Shown one piece after another: positions 8,413 to 15,733 of a DNA stretch of 64,000 bases. Below the pieces are notes generated by a model. That model did not search any database, was not told the DNA's origin, and saw only the letters and a list, made by a program, of their open reading frames with translations. This DNA is from Actinomadura viridilutea (GTDB taxonomy: Bacteria > Actinomycetota > Actinomycetes > Streptosporangiales > Streptosporangiaceae), in assembly GCA_003001795.1 (NCBI GenBank), contig PVNI01000001.1, positions 620,001 to 684,000 on the forward strand, given 5' to 3'. The translations under genes were made by a program, and so were the position numbers. The stretch's first letter is position 1; every line of letters begins with the position of its first letter.

Positions 8413-9237
8413 TCAGCCCTCCATCCGGCGCATGCGGGCGTGCACGGCGTCGATGGTCGGGGCGGCCAGCTCGTCGACGATCGTCCCGTCGGCCAGGAAC
8501 AGCACGCGGTCGGCGTGCGCGGCGGCCACCGGGTCGTGCGTCACCATGACCACCGTCTGCCGGTAGGAGTCGACGGCGGAGCGCAGGAAACCCAGCACCT
8601 CGGCGCCGGACCGGGAGTCCAGGTTGCCGGTCGGCTCGTCGGCGAACAGCACGTCCGGGCGGGTCAGCAGCGCCCGCGCCACGGCCACCCGCTGCTGCTG
8701 CCCGCCCGACATCTCGGCGGGCCGGTGGCGCAGCCGCCCGCGCAGGCCGAGGGCGTCCACGATCGTGTCGAACCACTCCTGGTCGACCCACTCCTGGTCG
8801 ACGCCGTCCCCGCGCCGTCCCCACGCCCCGCCCGCGCGCCGGGCGCGGCGGCCCGCGAGCCGCGCGGTCAGCCGGATGTTCTCCTCGGCGGTCAGCATCG
8901 GCAGCAGGTTGAACGACTGGAACACAAAGCCCATCCGTTCGCGCCGCAGCCGGGTCAGCCGGGTCCGCGACAGCGCGGTGATGTCGACGCCGCCGATCAC
9001 GACCGTGCCGGAGGTGACGGTGTCCAGCCCGGCCAGGCAGTGCAGGAACGTCGACTTGCCCGACCCGGACGGACCCATGATCGCGGTGAACTGGCCGCGG
9101 GCGAACGCCGCGGACACGCCGCGCAGCGCGGTCACCGCGCCGTCGCCCGTCCCGTAGGTCTTGACCACGTTCGTGGCGATCGCGGCCAGATCGCCGCGGA
9201 CGTGCTCGGCGGTGGGCGGGGCGATGGGGGAGGACAT
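8413..9237 (-). CDS. ABC transporter ATP-binding protein (MacB/LolD type)
   Basis: 274 residues from ATG 9237; the open frame runs further upstream but has no family similarity there. Walker [10 protein letters not shown] near 53, signature MSGGQQQR near 174 and Walker [13 protein letters not shown] near 191-202 are intact. It energises the FtsX-like permease next to it. Between the Q-loop helix and the signature there is an unusual Arg/Gly-rich insertion ([15 protein letters not shown]) followed by a duplicated DQEW block, produced by an exact 15-bp tandem repeat. The insertion should lie on the ATPase surface. Confidence 0.92.
   Translation of the reverse strand: MSSPIAPPTAEHVRGDLAAIATNVVKTYGTGDGAVTALRGVSAAFARGQFTAIMGPSGSGKSTFLHCLAGLDTVTSGTVVIGGVDITALSRTRLTRLRRERMGFVFQSFNLLPMLTAEENIRLTARLAGRRARRAGGAWGRRGDGVDQEWVDQEWFDTIVDALGLRGRLRHRPAEMSGGQQQRVAVARALLTRPDVLFADEPTGNLDSRSGAEVLGFLRSAVDSYRQTVVMVTHDPVAAAHADRVLFLADGTIVDELAAPTIDAVHARMRRMEG
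8773..8802. repeat. Exact 2 x 15-bp tandem repeat inside the ABC ATPase gene
   Basis: CCACTCCTGGTCGAC occurs twice in succession (8773-8787 and 8788-8802), duplicating five residues (V-D-Q-E-W) in frame. Confidence 0.9.
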
Positions 9238-9411
9238 GCCGTCAAGCCAACCGCCCCGGGCCGGCGCCGCACACTGGCGCGCGCCGGAGAATCCCGAGTG
9301 GGGACAGCCCCACCTCAGTGCGGTGGAGGCCCGGGGGTAGGGCCGGGTCTGCCCCCGAACGGCATCCAGACGCAGTGATCTCCGGCTTCCTTCGCGGTTG
9401 CCTGGTCTGCG

Positions 9412-9693
9412 GTGAAAGCGCAGATCGGGCGGCATGTGGAGGGTGAGGTGGTGCGGCGGCTGCCGGCCCGCCGCCGCGAGCGCTCCCCGCTGGACCGGCT
9501 CACCGAGCGCGAACGCCAGGTGCCGGCGCTGATGGCCGAGGGCCGGTCCAACGGGGCCATCGCCCGCGCCCCGGTCGTCAGCGAGGCCGCGATGGTCTAG
9601 CACGTGGGCTCCGTCTTCGCCGAGCCCGACCTGCACCAGACGCCCGACGACCACCGCCGGGTGCCGACCGTGCTCACCCACCTCCGCGGCGCG
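9412..9693 (+). pseudogene. Remnant of a NarL/LuxR response regulator (HTH end only, with nonsense codon)
   Basis: Reading 9412 onward gives a linker and LuxR-type HTH: LDRLTERERQVPALMAEGRSNGAIAR...SEAAM, clearly related to the LTxREREVLxLMAEGRSNxxIA motif. A TAG at 9598-9600 interrupts the recognition helix where a Lys is expected. The same frame then continues with HVGSVFAEPDL...DDHRRVPTVLTHLR, which matches the usual C-terminus. No receiver domain is seen upstream (9238-9411). Several normally conserved positions are changed. Response regulators of this class often stand beside FtsX-type exporters, so this is probably the dead regulator of the adjacent ABC system. Confidence 0.8.
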
Positions 9694-9735
9694 GGCCCGC
9701 GCCTGACCCGCGGCCCTCCGCGCGACCGGGCGCCG

Positions 9736-10533
9736 CTAACGCCCCTCGAAGACGGGCTTTTCCTTCTTCAGGAACGCCTCCGTGGCGTTGCGGTGGTCGG
9801 CCGTCTCCGCCAGCCGCTCCTGCAGCTCGGCCTCCTTCTCCAGGCTGGCCGCCAGGTCGTGGGAGGCCGCGTGGTCCAACGCCGACCGGACGGCCGCGTA
9901 GGCGACGGTCGGCCCGGCGGCCAGACGGCGCGCCAGCTCCATCGAGGCGGACGCCAGCTCGTCGGTCGGAACGACCCGTCCGACCAGCCCCAGCTCCAGC
10001 GCCTGCGGCGCCTTCACCGGCTCGCCGAGCAGCAGCAGCTCGGCGGCCTTGGCGCGGCCCACCAGGCGCTGCAGCGTCCACGACATGCCGGTGTCGGGCC
10101 CCAGCCCGATGCCGGTGAACGCCGTCACGAACGTCGCCTTCTCCGACGCGACGACCAGGTCGCAGGCCCACGCCAGCCCCGCCCCGGCGCCGGCGGCCAC
10201 CCCGTTCACCGCCGCCACCGTCGGCTTGGGCAGCTCGGTCAGCGCCCGCACGATCGGGTTGTAGTGGCGGCGGACGGTGTCGTCCAAACCCCGGCCCGCG
10301 GCGAGGTTGTCGGCGTGCTCCCGCAGGTCCTGGCCGGCGCAGAACGCCCGGCCCGCCCCGGTCAGCAGCACCGCCCGCGCCTCGCCGTCCGCGGCGGCCC
10401 GTTCCAACGTCGCGCGCAGCGCCTCCTTCATCTCGACCGTCAGCGAGTTCATCGCCTCCGGCCGGTTCAGCGTGATCGTGGCCACCCCGTCGGCGACCTC
10501 GTACAGCACGGTCTGCGAGACCTCAGACACCAT
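9736..10533 (-). CDS. Enoyl-CoA hydratase/isomerase family protein (PaaG-like)
   Basis: 265 residues from ATG 10533 (GAAGGCGAGG upstream); an in-frame ATG at 10551 would add six. Crotonase fold: TLNRPEAMNSL, an oxyanion-hole segment GAGRAFCAGQDLREH, and VNGVAAGAGAGLAWACDLVVAS. The second conserved acid site reads GIGLGPDTGMSW, with Asp rather than Glu, as in PaaG-type 1,2-epoxyphenylacetyl-CoA isomerases. Substrate is uncertain because no phenylacetate genes are nearby. It is convergent with the LuxR remnant. Confidence 0.88.
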   Translation of the reverse strand: MVSEVSQTVLYEVADGVATITLNRPEAMNSLTVEMKEALRATLERAAADGEARAVLLTGAGRAFCAGQDLREHADNLAAGRGLDDTVRRHYNPIVRALTELPKPTVAAVNGVAAGAGAGLAWACDLVVASEKATFVTAFTGIGLGPDTGMSWTLQRLVGRAKAAELLLLGEPVKAPQALELGLVGRVVPTDELASASMELARRLAAGPTVAYAAVRSALDHAASHDLAASLEKEAELQERLAETADHRNATEAFLKKEKPVFEGR

Positions 10534-10765
10534 CGTCCTCGCCTTCTTCATCTGGGCTGTTCAGGCAACGATCGACGACCGGAGTCGCCGCAGGCAAGAG
10601 CCCCGGCGCGCCCGGCGTCCGGCCTCCGGTCGCTGATCGTTACCACTTCGCGCCCCGAACACGGGATAATGGACCACTACTGATGACGCGGATGCGACAG
10701 GCGGCCACGCGGCCAACGGTGCCCGGAGGCCCCCACGCGGCCCTAGGCAGGAAGGGGATGCACGC

Positions 10766-10933
10766 ATGGCGGCGATGAAGCCGCGGACGGGAGACGGTCC
10801 GCTTGAAGTGACCAAGGAGGGACGCGGCATCGTCATGCGGGTCCCGCTGGAAGGCGGGGGACGCCTCGTCGTCGAGCTGTCCGCCGACGAGGCCAAGGAA
10901 CTCGGCGAGGCCCTCAAGCAGGTCGTCGGCTGA
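10766..10933 (+). CDS. DUF3117 protein
   Basis: 55-residue protein (MAAMKPRTGDGPLEVTKEGR...) matching the very conserved actinobacterial DUF3117 family (Rv1211 in M. tuberculosis). AGGAAGGGG precedes the ATG by eight bases. The family forms a small beta-strand/helix unit of unknown function; it is always single and near tag, as here. Its start is certain because the N-terminus is nearly invariant in the family. Confidence 0.93.
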   Translation: MAAMKPRTGDGPLEVTKEGRGIVMRVPLEGGGRLVVELSADEAKELGEALKQVVG

Positions 10934-11233
10934 CGGCCTGAGCCGAACCTTCCCTCCCAGGGGCGGCCACCCGGAACCCCGTGGCCGGCGGAGCGTGCCC
11001 GGTGAGCGGGGCCCGCTGTCGCCGCGGCCCGCGGTGTTCCCCAGGGGGCGGCTCCCGGGAATCCCCGTATGACGTGCCGATCCCGGTACGTTCGGTATGT
11101 GCGGTGGCGGTCCCCGGCGTCACGCCGGGGACCCGCGCCGCCCCGGGCATCGGGCCGACCGGCCGCCTGACGGCCGCGCGGCCCGTGTCGCGCAGCGAGC
11201 AGACGAGCAGGCAGGGACAGGGGGACCAGCGGC
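10934..11233. other. Gene-free stretch upstream of pepA
   Basis: 300 bases without a supported ORF. It contains the strong palindrome listed at 11109-11133 and AT-richer steps (GTATGACG, GGTATGTG) that could be promoter elements for pepA. No terminator with T-run was seen. Confidence 0.5.
11109..11133. promoter_or_regulatory. Perfect 12-bp-arm palindrome, copy 1 of a shared motif
   Basis: Arms 11109-11120 and 11122-11133 around a single C. The ten outer bases GGTCCCCGGC and their complement GCCGGGGACC recur in the same arrangement at 47832-47857. It could be an operator or a terminator-like stem. Confidence 0.5.
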
Positions 11234-12727
11234 ATGCCCATCCAGACCCGGGTCCGCGAGGCGGGCGGACGGCCGGTCGAGGCGGTGGCGCCGCTGGGCG
11301 CCGATGCGGTGGCCCTGCCGGTGCGGCCCGGTCCGACCGCGCCCGCCGACGCCCTGCCCGAGCTGCCGTTCCCGGTCGAGGAGCTGCTGGCCCTGCACCG
11401 CGCCAAGGGCGAGCCCGGCGAGATCGTCGCCGCGCCGGTGCGGCTGGACGGCCGGCTGTGCGAGCTGCTGCTCTACGGCGTCGGGGAGGCCGCGCCCGCC
11501 GATCTGCGCAAGGCGGGCGCCGCGCTGACCCGGCGCGGCCGGGGCCGCGACACGCTCGTCGCGGGCCTGCCCGAGGCCTCCTCGGACGGGCTGGCCGCCT
11601 TCGTCGAGGGCGCCCTGCTCGCCGCGTACGAGTTCACGATCCGCTCCGGCGACGACGAGGACGCCGGAGCCGGCAAGGGCAAGCGTCCGCCGGGCACGCT
11701 GGCGCTGGCCGTCGAGGGCGCCGACGCGTGGGCCGCGGTCCGCCGCGGCGAGGCCCTCGCCCGCGCCGCCGCGCGCGCCCGCGACCTGGCCAACCAGCCG
11801 TCCACCGACAAGGGGCCGTCCTGGCTGGCCGGCCGCGCCGCCGACATCGCCGCCGAGGCGGGCCTGGAGCTGCGCGTGCTCGGCGAGAAGGAGCTGGCCG
11901 AGCGCGGCTTCGGCGGGCTGCTGGCCGTCGGCGGGGGCTCGCCCCGCCCGCCGCGGCTGATCGAGCTGTCCTACCGGCCCGAGGACGCCGACGGACGCCA
12001 CGTGGTGCTGGTCGGCAAGGGCATCGCGTTCGACAGCGGCGGCCTGTCGCTCAAGCCCAACGACAACATGAAGACCATGAAGACCGACATGGCGGGCGGC
12101 GGCGCCGTCATGGCGGTCATGGGGGCGCTGCGCGGCCTCGGCGTGCGCTCCCGGGTGACCGGGCTGGTCGCGGCGGCCGAGAACATGCCGTCCGGGTCGG
12201 CCATGCGCCCCGGCGACGTGATCACCCACTACGGCGGCCGGACCTCCGAGGTGCTCAACACCGACGCCGAGGGACGGCTCGTCCTGGCCGACGCGCTCGC
12301 CTACGCCGCGGCCGAGCTGGACCCCGACGTGATCGTGGACGTGGCCACCCTCACCGGCGCCGCCAAGGTGGCGCTGGGGCTGCGGCACGGCGCCCTGTAC
12401 GCCACCGACGACGACCTGGCCGACGCGCTGCTCGCCGCCGGGCGGGCCGCGGGCGAGCCGCTGTGGCGCATGCCGCTGATCGACGAGTACCGGCCCGGCA
12501 TCGACTCCGACGTCGCCGACGTGGCCAACATCGAGCGCCGCGGCTTCGGCGGCGGCTCCATCATGGCGGCGCTGTTCCTGCGCGAGTTCGCGGGCGGGCG
12601 GCGCTGGGCCCACCTCGACGTCGCCGGTCCCGCGCGGGCGACCGGCGAGGACGCCGAGATCACCAAGGGCGCCACCGGTTTCGGCACCCGCCTGCTGCTC
12701 ACCTGGCTCGGCGCGGCGTCCGGCTGA
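11234..12727 (+). CDS. pepA: Leucyl aminopeptidase (M17)
   Basis: 497-residue cytosolic aminopeptidase that removes N-terminal residues using two divalent metals. The M17 catalytic domain occupies the second half: GKGIAFDSGGLSLKP (metal Lys/Asp) near 260-275, KTDMAGGGAV, and the signature NTDAEGRLVLADAL near 341-354. The less conserved N-terminal half is the usual M17 regulatory domain. The start follows a purine-rich AGGGGGA. The gene end lies in a 4 x 13-bp tandem repeat that includes the stop codon. Confidence 0.93.
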   Translation: MPIQTRVREAGGRPVEAVAPLGADAVALPVRPGPTAPADALPELPFPVEELLALHRAKGEPGEIVAAPVRLDGRLCELLLYGVGEAAPADLRKAGAALTRRGRGRDTLVAGLPEASSDGLAAFVEGALLAAYEFTIRSGDDEDAGAGKGKRPPGTLALAVEGADAWAAVRRGEALARAAARARDLANQPSTDKGPSWLAGRAADIAAEAGLELRVLGEKELAERGFGGLLAVGGGSPRPPRLIELSYRPEDADGRHVVLVGKGIAFDSGGLSLKPNDNMKTMKTDMAGGGAVMAVMGALRGLGVRSRVTGLVAAAENMPSGSAMRPGDVITHYGGRTSEVLNTDAEGRLVLADALAYAAAELDPDVIVDVATLTGAAKVALGLRHGALYATDDDLADALLAAGRAAGEPLWRMPLIDEYRPGIDSDVADVANIERRGFGGGSIMAALFLREFAGGRRWAHLDVAGPARATGEDAEITKGATGFGTRLLLTWLGAASG

Positions 12728-12767
12728 GGCGTCCGGCCGAGACGTTCGGCTGAGGCGTCCGCCTGAG
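12716..12767. repeat. 4 x 13-bp tandem repeat spanning the pepA stop codon
   Basis: Units at 12716-12728, 12729-12741, 12742-12754 and 12755-12767 (type GCGTCCGGCTGAG). The first contains the pepA TGA. Copies 3 and 4 carry TGA again, and copy 2 has CGA at the same place. Confidence 0.85.
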
Positions 12768-12775
12768 CGGACGCC
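12754..12775. terminator. Hairpin between convergent pepA and membrane-protein gene
   Basis: Perfect 9-bp stem (12754-12762 with 12767-12775) and CTGA loop, formed partly by the last tandem-repeat unit. Confidence 0.5.
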
Positions 12776-12781
12776 GCGGGA

Positions 12782-13414
12782 TCACCGCCGGCGCCGGTCG
12801 ATCACCGGGATCGGACGGCGGCTGCGGACGGCCGACACGACCTCTTTGAGAGACGCGTCCCACGACGGCTCCACGGGGAAGCACCACGCGGCCGCCTCCC
12901 CGGCCCCCGGCAGCGCCGCCGTCGCGGGCGCGTCCGGCAGCGTCAGCGCGACCAGCAGCGACCGCCGCGCCGTACGGGCAGCCTCGGCCAGCTCCGCCGA
13001 CGGCAGGAACACCAGGTAGTCCTGTTCGCCCCGGCGGGTGCCCGCGACCCCGCGGCGCAGCGCGCACATCGCCGCCACCCGCTGCCACGGCAGCACCCGG
13101 TCGGCCCGGCGCGGCAGCGGCCAGCGCGCCGGACGCCGCACGCCCGTCTCGTCGATCTCCAGGACGGGGCGGCGCCCCAGCAGGACGCCCACCGCCCGCA
13201 GCAGACCGGCGCCGAACAGGACCAGCCCCAGCACGCCCAAGACGACGAACAGCACGGCCCCGAACCCGGCGCGGCCCGCCAGACCGCCGACGACGAACCC
13301 CGCCGAGGCGGCCACCAGCAGCGCCAGCGCGACCGCCTGCCCGGCGGCCCGCGGCGTGGGCCGCGTCCGGACGCGGAAGGCCTCCGTCGGGCGACCCTCC
13401 GCCGGCGGACTCAT
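12782..13414 (-). CDS. Hypothetical membrane protein, two TM helices
   Basis: 210 residues starting at ATG 13414, which overlaps the stop of the O-methyltransferase gene (ATGA), so the two are co-translated. Two transmembrane helices are near residues 25-45 and 50-75, followed by a cytoplasmic domain starting PVLEIDETGVRRP...LPWQRVAAM. This strand pattern resembles bacterial PH-like or STM3941-type domains in which a Trp follows the first strands. No function can be assigned. Confidence 0.7.
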   Translation of the reverse strand: MSPPAEGRPTEAFRVRTRPTPRAAGQAVALALLVAASAGFVVGGLAGRAGFGAVLFVVLGVLGLVLFGAGLLRAVGVLLGRRPVLEIDETGVRRPARWPLPRRADRVLPWQRVAAMCALRRGVAGTRRGEQDYLVFLPSAELAEAARTARRSLLVALTLPDAPATAALPGAGEAAAWCFPVEPSWDASLKEVVSAVRSRRPIPVIDRRRR

Positions 13415-14013
13415 CCGCGCTTCACGGCGCACAGCAGGCCGTCGCCGACCGGCAGCAGCAGCGGCACCAGCCGCTCGTCGTCGCGGATCATCCGGTGCAC
13501 CTCGCGGATCGCCTGCGTCTCGGGATCGCGCCGGCTCCGGTCGGCCACCCGGTGGTGCCACAGCGCGTTGTCGAAGGCCAGCACCCCGCCCGGGCGCAGC
13601 AGGCGCAGCGCCGCCGTCAGGTACTCGGGGTACTCGTGCTTGAGCGCGTCGCAGAACACCATGTCGTAGGCGCCGTCGGTGAGCCGCGGCAGCACCTCCA
13701 GCGCCCGCCCGACGATCATCCGGGTGCGGGAGGCGCCCAGCCCGGCCTCGGCGAAGGCGAGCTTGGCCAGCCGCTGGTGCTCCGGCTCGACGTCCACGCT
13801 GGTCAGCACCGCGTCCTTGCGCATGCCGCGCAGCAGCCAGATGCCGGAGACCCCGCAGCCGGTGCCGATCTCCACCACCGTCCGGGCGTCGATCACCGCG
13901 GCCAGGAACCGCAGGGCCGCCCCGCCGGCCGGGCCGATGGGGGTCGCCCCCACCTCCTCGCCCCGCCGTCGCGCGTTCACCAGCGCCTCGTCTTCGGGGA
14001 GGTACTCCTCCAC
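13411..14013 (-). CDS. Class I SAM-dependent O-methyltransferase (Rv1220c-like)
   Basis: 200 residues from the first standard start (GTG 14013), but homology-like sequence continues upstream ([11 protein letters not shown] before V-E-E-Y-L-P-E-D) to an in-frame TGA. A strong GAGGAGG at 14049-14055 lies five bases before an ATC at 14041-14043, so the real start may be noncanonical. SAM motif I VVEIGTGCGVSG, VDVEPEHQ and a metal-site-like FCDALKHEYPEYL identify an O-methyltransferase of the COMT/PCMT-like group. Mycobacterial Rv1220c is divergent from sigE in exactly this way, which supports orthology. Substrate unknown. Confidence 0.88.
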   Translation of the reverse strand: MEEYLPEDEALVNARRRGEEVGATPIGPAGGAALRFLAAVIDARTVVEIGTGCGVSGIWLLRGMRKDAVLTSVDVEPEHQRLAKLAFAEAGLGASRTRMIVGRALEVLPRLTDGAYDMVFCDALKHEYPEYLTAALRLLRPGGVLAFDNALWHHRVADRSRRDPETQAIREVHRMIRDDERLVPLLLPVGDGLLCAVKRG

Positions 14014-14048
14014 ATAGGCCAGGGTGGCCTGAATGGCGTCGATGGCTG

Positions 14049-14055
14049 CCTCCTC
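14049..14055 (-). promoter_or_regulatory. Strong Shine-Dalgarno sequence in front of a noncanonical start
   Basis: GAGGAGG on the minus strand, five bases before ATC (14043-14041) and 14 before ATT. No ATG, GTG or TTG is available between it and GTG 14013. Confidence 0.6.
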
Positions 14056-14145
14056 GCGGGACCCCCGCCTGGCTCATGCTGGCCGGACGCTATCGGTGCA
14101 GGGGACGGCCCCCGCATCCCCGGGAACAGACTTTATCGCTGACCG

Positions 14146-14171
14146 GGAACCAAACGCCGTTTCAGCACGTT
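14146..14171 (+). promoter_or_regulatory. ECF-type promoter of sigE (GGAAC-N17-CGTT)
   Basis: GGAAC at 14146-14150 and CGTT at 14168-14171 with 17 bases between them. This matches the -35 GGAAC / -10 CGTT pattern of SigE/SigR-class ECF promoters and suggests autoregulation. The start codon lies about 95 bases downstream. Confidence 0.65.
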
Positions 14172-14266
14172 GTAGAAGTCGTCGGTCCAGTACCACCCCA
14201 GCCCAGGGTCGACCGTGTCGTTCCAAAGCGAGAGCGTTGGCCACCAGAGAGGAACAACCCAGCACC

Positions 14267-15007
14267 ATGGGAGTGGCAGCACTGACTTTTAAGGGCGCTG
14301 TGGGGGTCGGCCCCCGCAAGGGGTTCGGGACCACGGCGGCCGCGCGCAACCGCGAGAACGCGCCGGAGGCCGAATGGGCGCCTCCTTCCTGGGACGAGGT
14401 GGTGCGCGCGCATTCCGGACGGGTGTACCGGCTCGCCTACCGGCTGACCGGGAACCAGCACGACGCCGAGGACCTCACCCAGGAGGTCTTCGTCCGGGTG
14501 TTCCGCTCGCTGTCGAACTACACGCCTGGAACCTTCGAGGGCTGGCTGCACCGCATCACCACCAACCTGTTCCTCGACATGGCGCGGCGCCGCCAGCGCA
14601 TCCGCTTCGAGGGACTGGCCGACGACGCCGCCGAGCGCCTGCAGGGCCGCGAGCCGACGCCCGCGCAGGCCTACGACGACCGCAACTTCGACGCCGACAT
14701 CCAGGCCGCGCTCGACGCCCTGGCGCCCGAGTACCGGGCCGCCGTGGTGCTGTGCGACATCGAAGGCCTGTCGTACGAGGAGATCTCCGCGACCTTGGGT
14801 GTCAAACTGGGAACCGTGCGCAGCCGCATCCATCGGGGGAGGGCGCAGCTGCGCGCCGCGCTGGAGCACCGCGCGCCGCAGCGCCGCGGCGCCGCGGAGG
14901 GCGACCGGCGCGACGACGACCTGGTCGCGGCGGTGCCCGCCGCGGCGCCGGCCACGGGGGACGCGTCGATCCGCACCGGCGAGCCCGCGCGGCCGGAGGG
15001 CGCTTGA
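14267..15007 (+). CDS. sigE: ECF RNA polymerase sigma factor SigE
   Basis: 246 residues from ATG 14267 (AGAGAGGA upstream). Region 2 spans about 45-110 ([31 protein letters not shown] with DAEDLTQ typical). Region 4 spans about 160-215 ([26 protein letters not shown]...[11 protein letters not shown]). A basic/acidic tail follows. Orthologues answer cell-envelope and surface stress and are held by a zinc anti-sigma factor, which is the next gene. The order O-methyltransferase (divergent), sigE, anti-sigma, htrA, tatB equals Rv1220c-Rv1224. An upstream GGAAC-N17-CGTT promoter fits self-activation. Confidence 0.93.
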   Translation: MGVAALTFKGAVGVGPRKGFGTTAAARNRENAPEAEWAPPSWDEVVRAHSGRVYRLAYRLTGNQHDAEDLTQEVFVRVFRSLSNYTPGTFEGWLHRITTNLFLDMARRRQRIRFEGLADDAAERLQGREPTPAQAYDDRNFDADIQAALDALAPEYRAAVVLCDIEGLSYEEISATLGVKLGTVRSRIHRGRAQLRAALEHRAPQRRGAAEGDRRDDDLVAAVPAAAPATGDASIRTGEPARPEGA

Positions 15008-15061
15008 GGTTTCGCCGCGCGCGTCGCCGCGCGCGGCCGACGTGATCGACGAGGGAGCCGC

Positions 15062-15733
15062 GTGAGCTGTCTGGGGGAGCGTCTGACCGCGTTGGTCGAC
15101 GGTGAGCTGGGTCACGACGAGCGCGACCGCGCGCTGGCCCACCTCGCGGGGTGCGCGCGGTGCCGGGCCGAGGCCGACGCCCTGCGGCGGCTCAAGAGCC
15201 GGCTGCGCGGGCTGTCGGATCTGCCGGCCTCCGCCGACGCCGACGACCTCCCGACGGGCGACTTCGTGGCCCGCCTGAAGGAGCTGGGCCGCCCGCGGCA
15301 CGACGAGCCCGGCCCCGATGATCTTCCTCCGCCGTCGTCGCGTCCGCCGGCGGGCGCGACGCCCGCGCCGACGCGCCGCCGCGACGGCGACCGGGGCTCC
15401 GGCCGGACCCGCCGACCGTTCGCCGGCCCCGCCCGCGACGGCGCGCACGCCGCCGCCGTCGCCGCCGCGGCCGCGGCCTTCACCGCCCCATCGGCCCCCT
15501 GGCCGCCGGGCAGACCGGGCCCGGCCCGTCCGCGCCGCCGTTACCTGGCCGCCGGGGCGGCCCTGTTCCTCGGCCTCGGCGCCGCCTCGTACCTGGCGGG
15601 CGGGGAGCGGGACGCGCCCACCGTCAACCCGGCCTTCGACCGGTTCGCCGTCGAACACGCGCTGACCTCCGGCGACGTGCCGATCACAGATCCGCTGCTG
15701 CAGCAGGCCGTCCCGACCTCTCCGGAGCCGTGA
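15062..15733 (+). CDS. rseA: Zinc-finger anti-sigma factor (RseA-like) for SigE
   Basis: 223 residues from GTG 15062. The N-terminal anti-sigma domain contains H27-x3-C31-x2-C34 (HLAGCARC), the ZAS signature. A long Pro/Arg/Ala-rich linker follows, and a probable transmembrane helix lies near 167-186 (YLAAGAALFLGLGAASYLAG) with a short extracytoplasmic tail. Mycobacterial RseA is soluble and degraded after phosphorylation, so the TM segment here suggests a membrane-bound variant that could be released by proteolysis. Its stop overlaps the next start (GTGA). Confidence 0.85.
   Translation: MSCLGERLTALVDGELGHDERDRALAHLAGCARCRAEADALRRLKSRLRGLSDLPASADADDLPTGDFVARLKELGRPRHDEPGPDDLPPPSSRPPAGATPAPTRRRDGDRGSGRTRRPFAGPARDGAHAAAVAAAAAAFTAPSAPWPPGRPGPARPRRRYLAAGAALFLGLGAASYLAGGERDAPTVNPAFDRFAVEHALTSGDVPITDPLLQQAVPTSPEP

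Noticed and set aside
5785..8549. Additional long frames on both strands over the FtsX permease
   Set aside because: Shadows of the permease gene in other frames; only the 861-residue frame has membrane helices and FtsX features.
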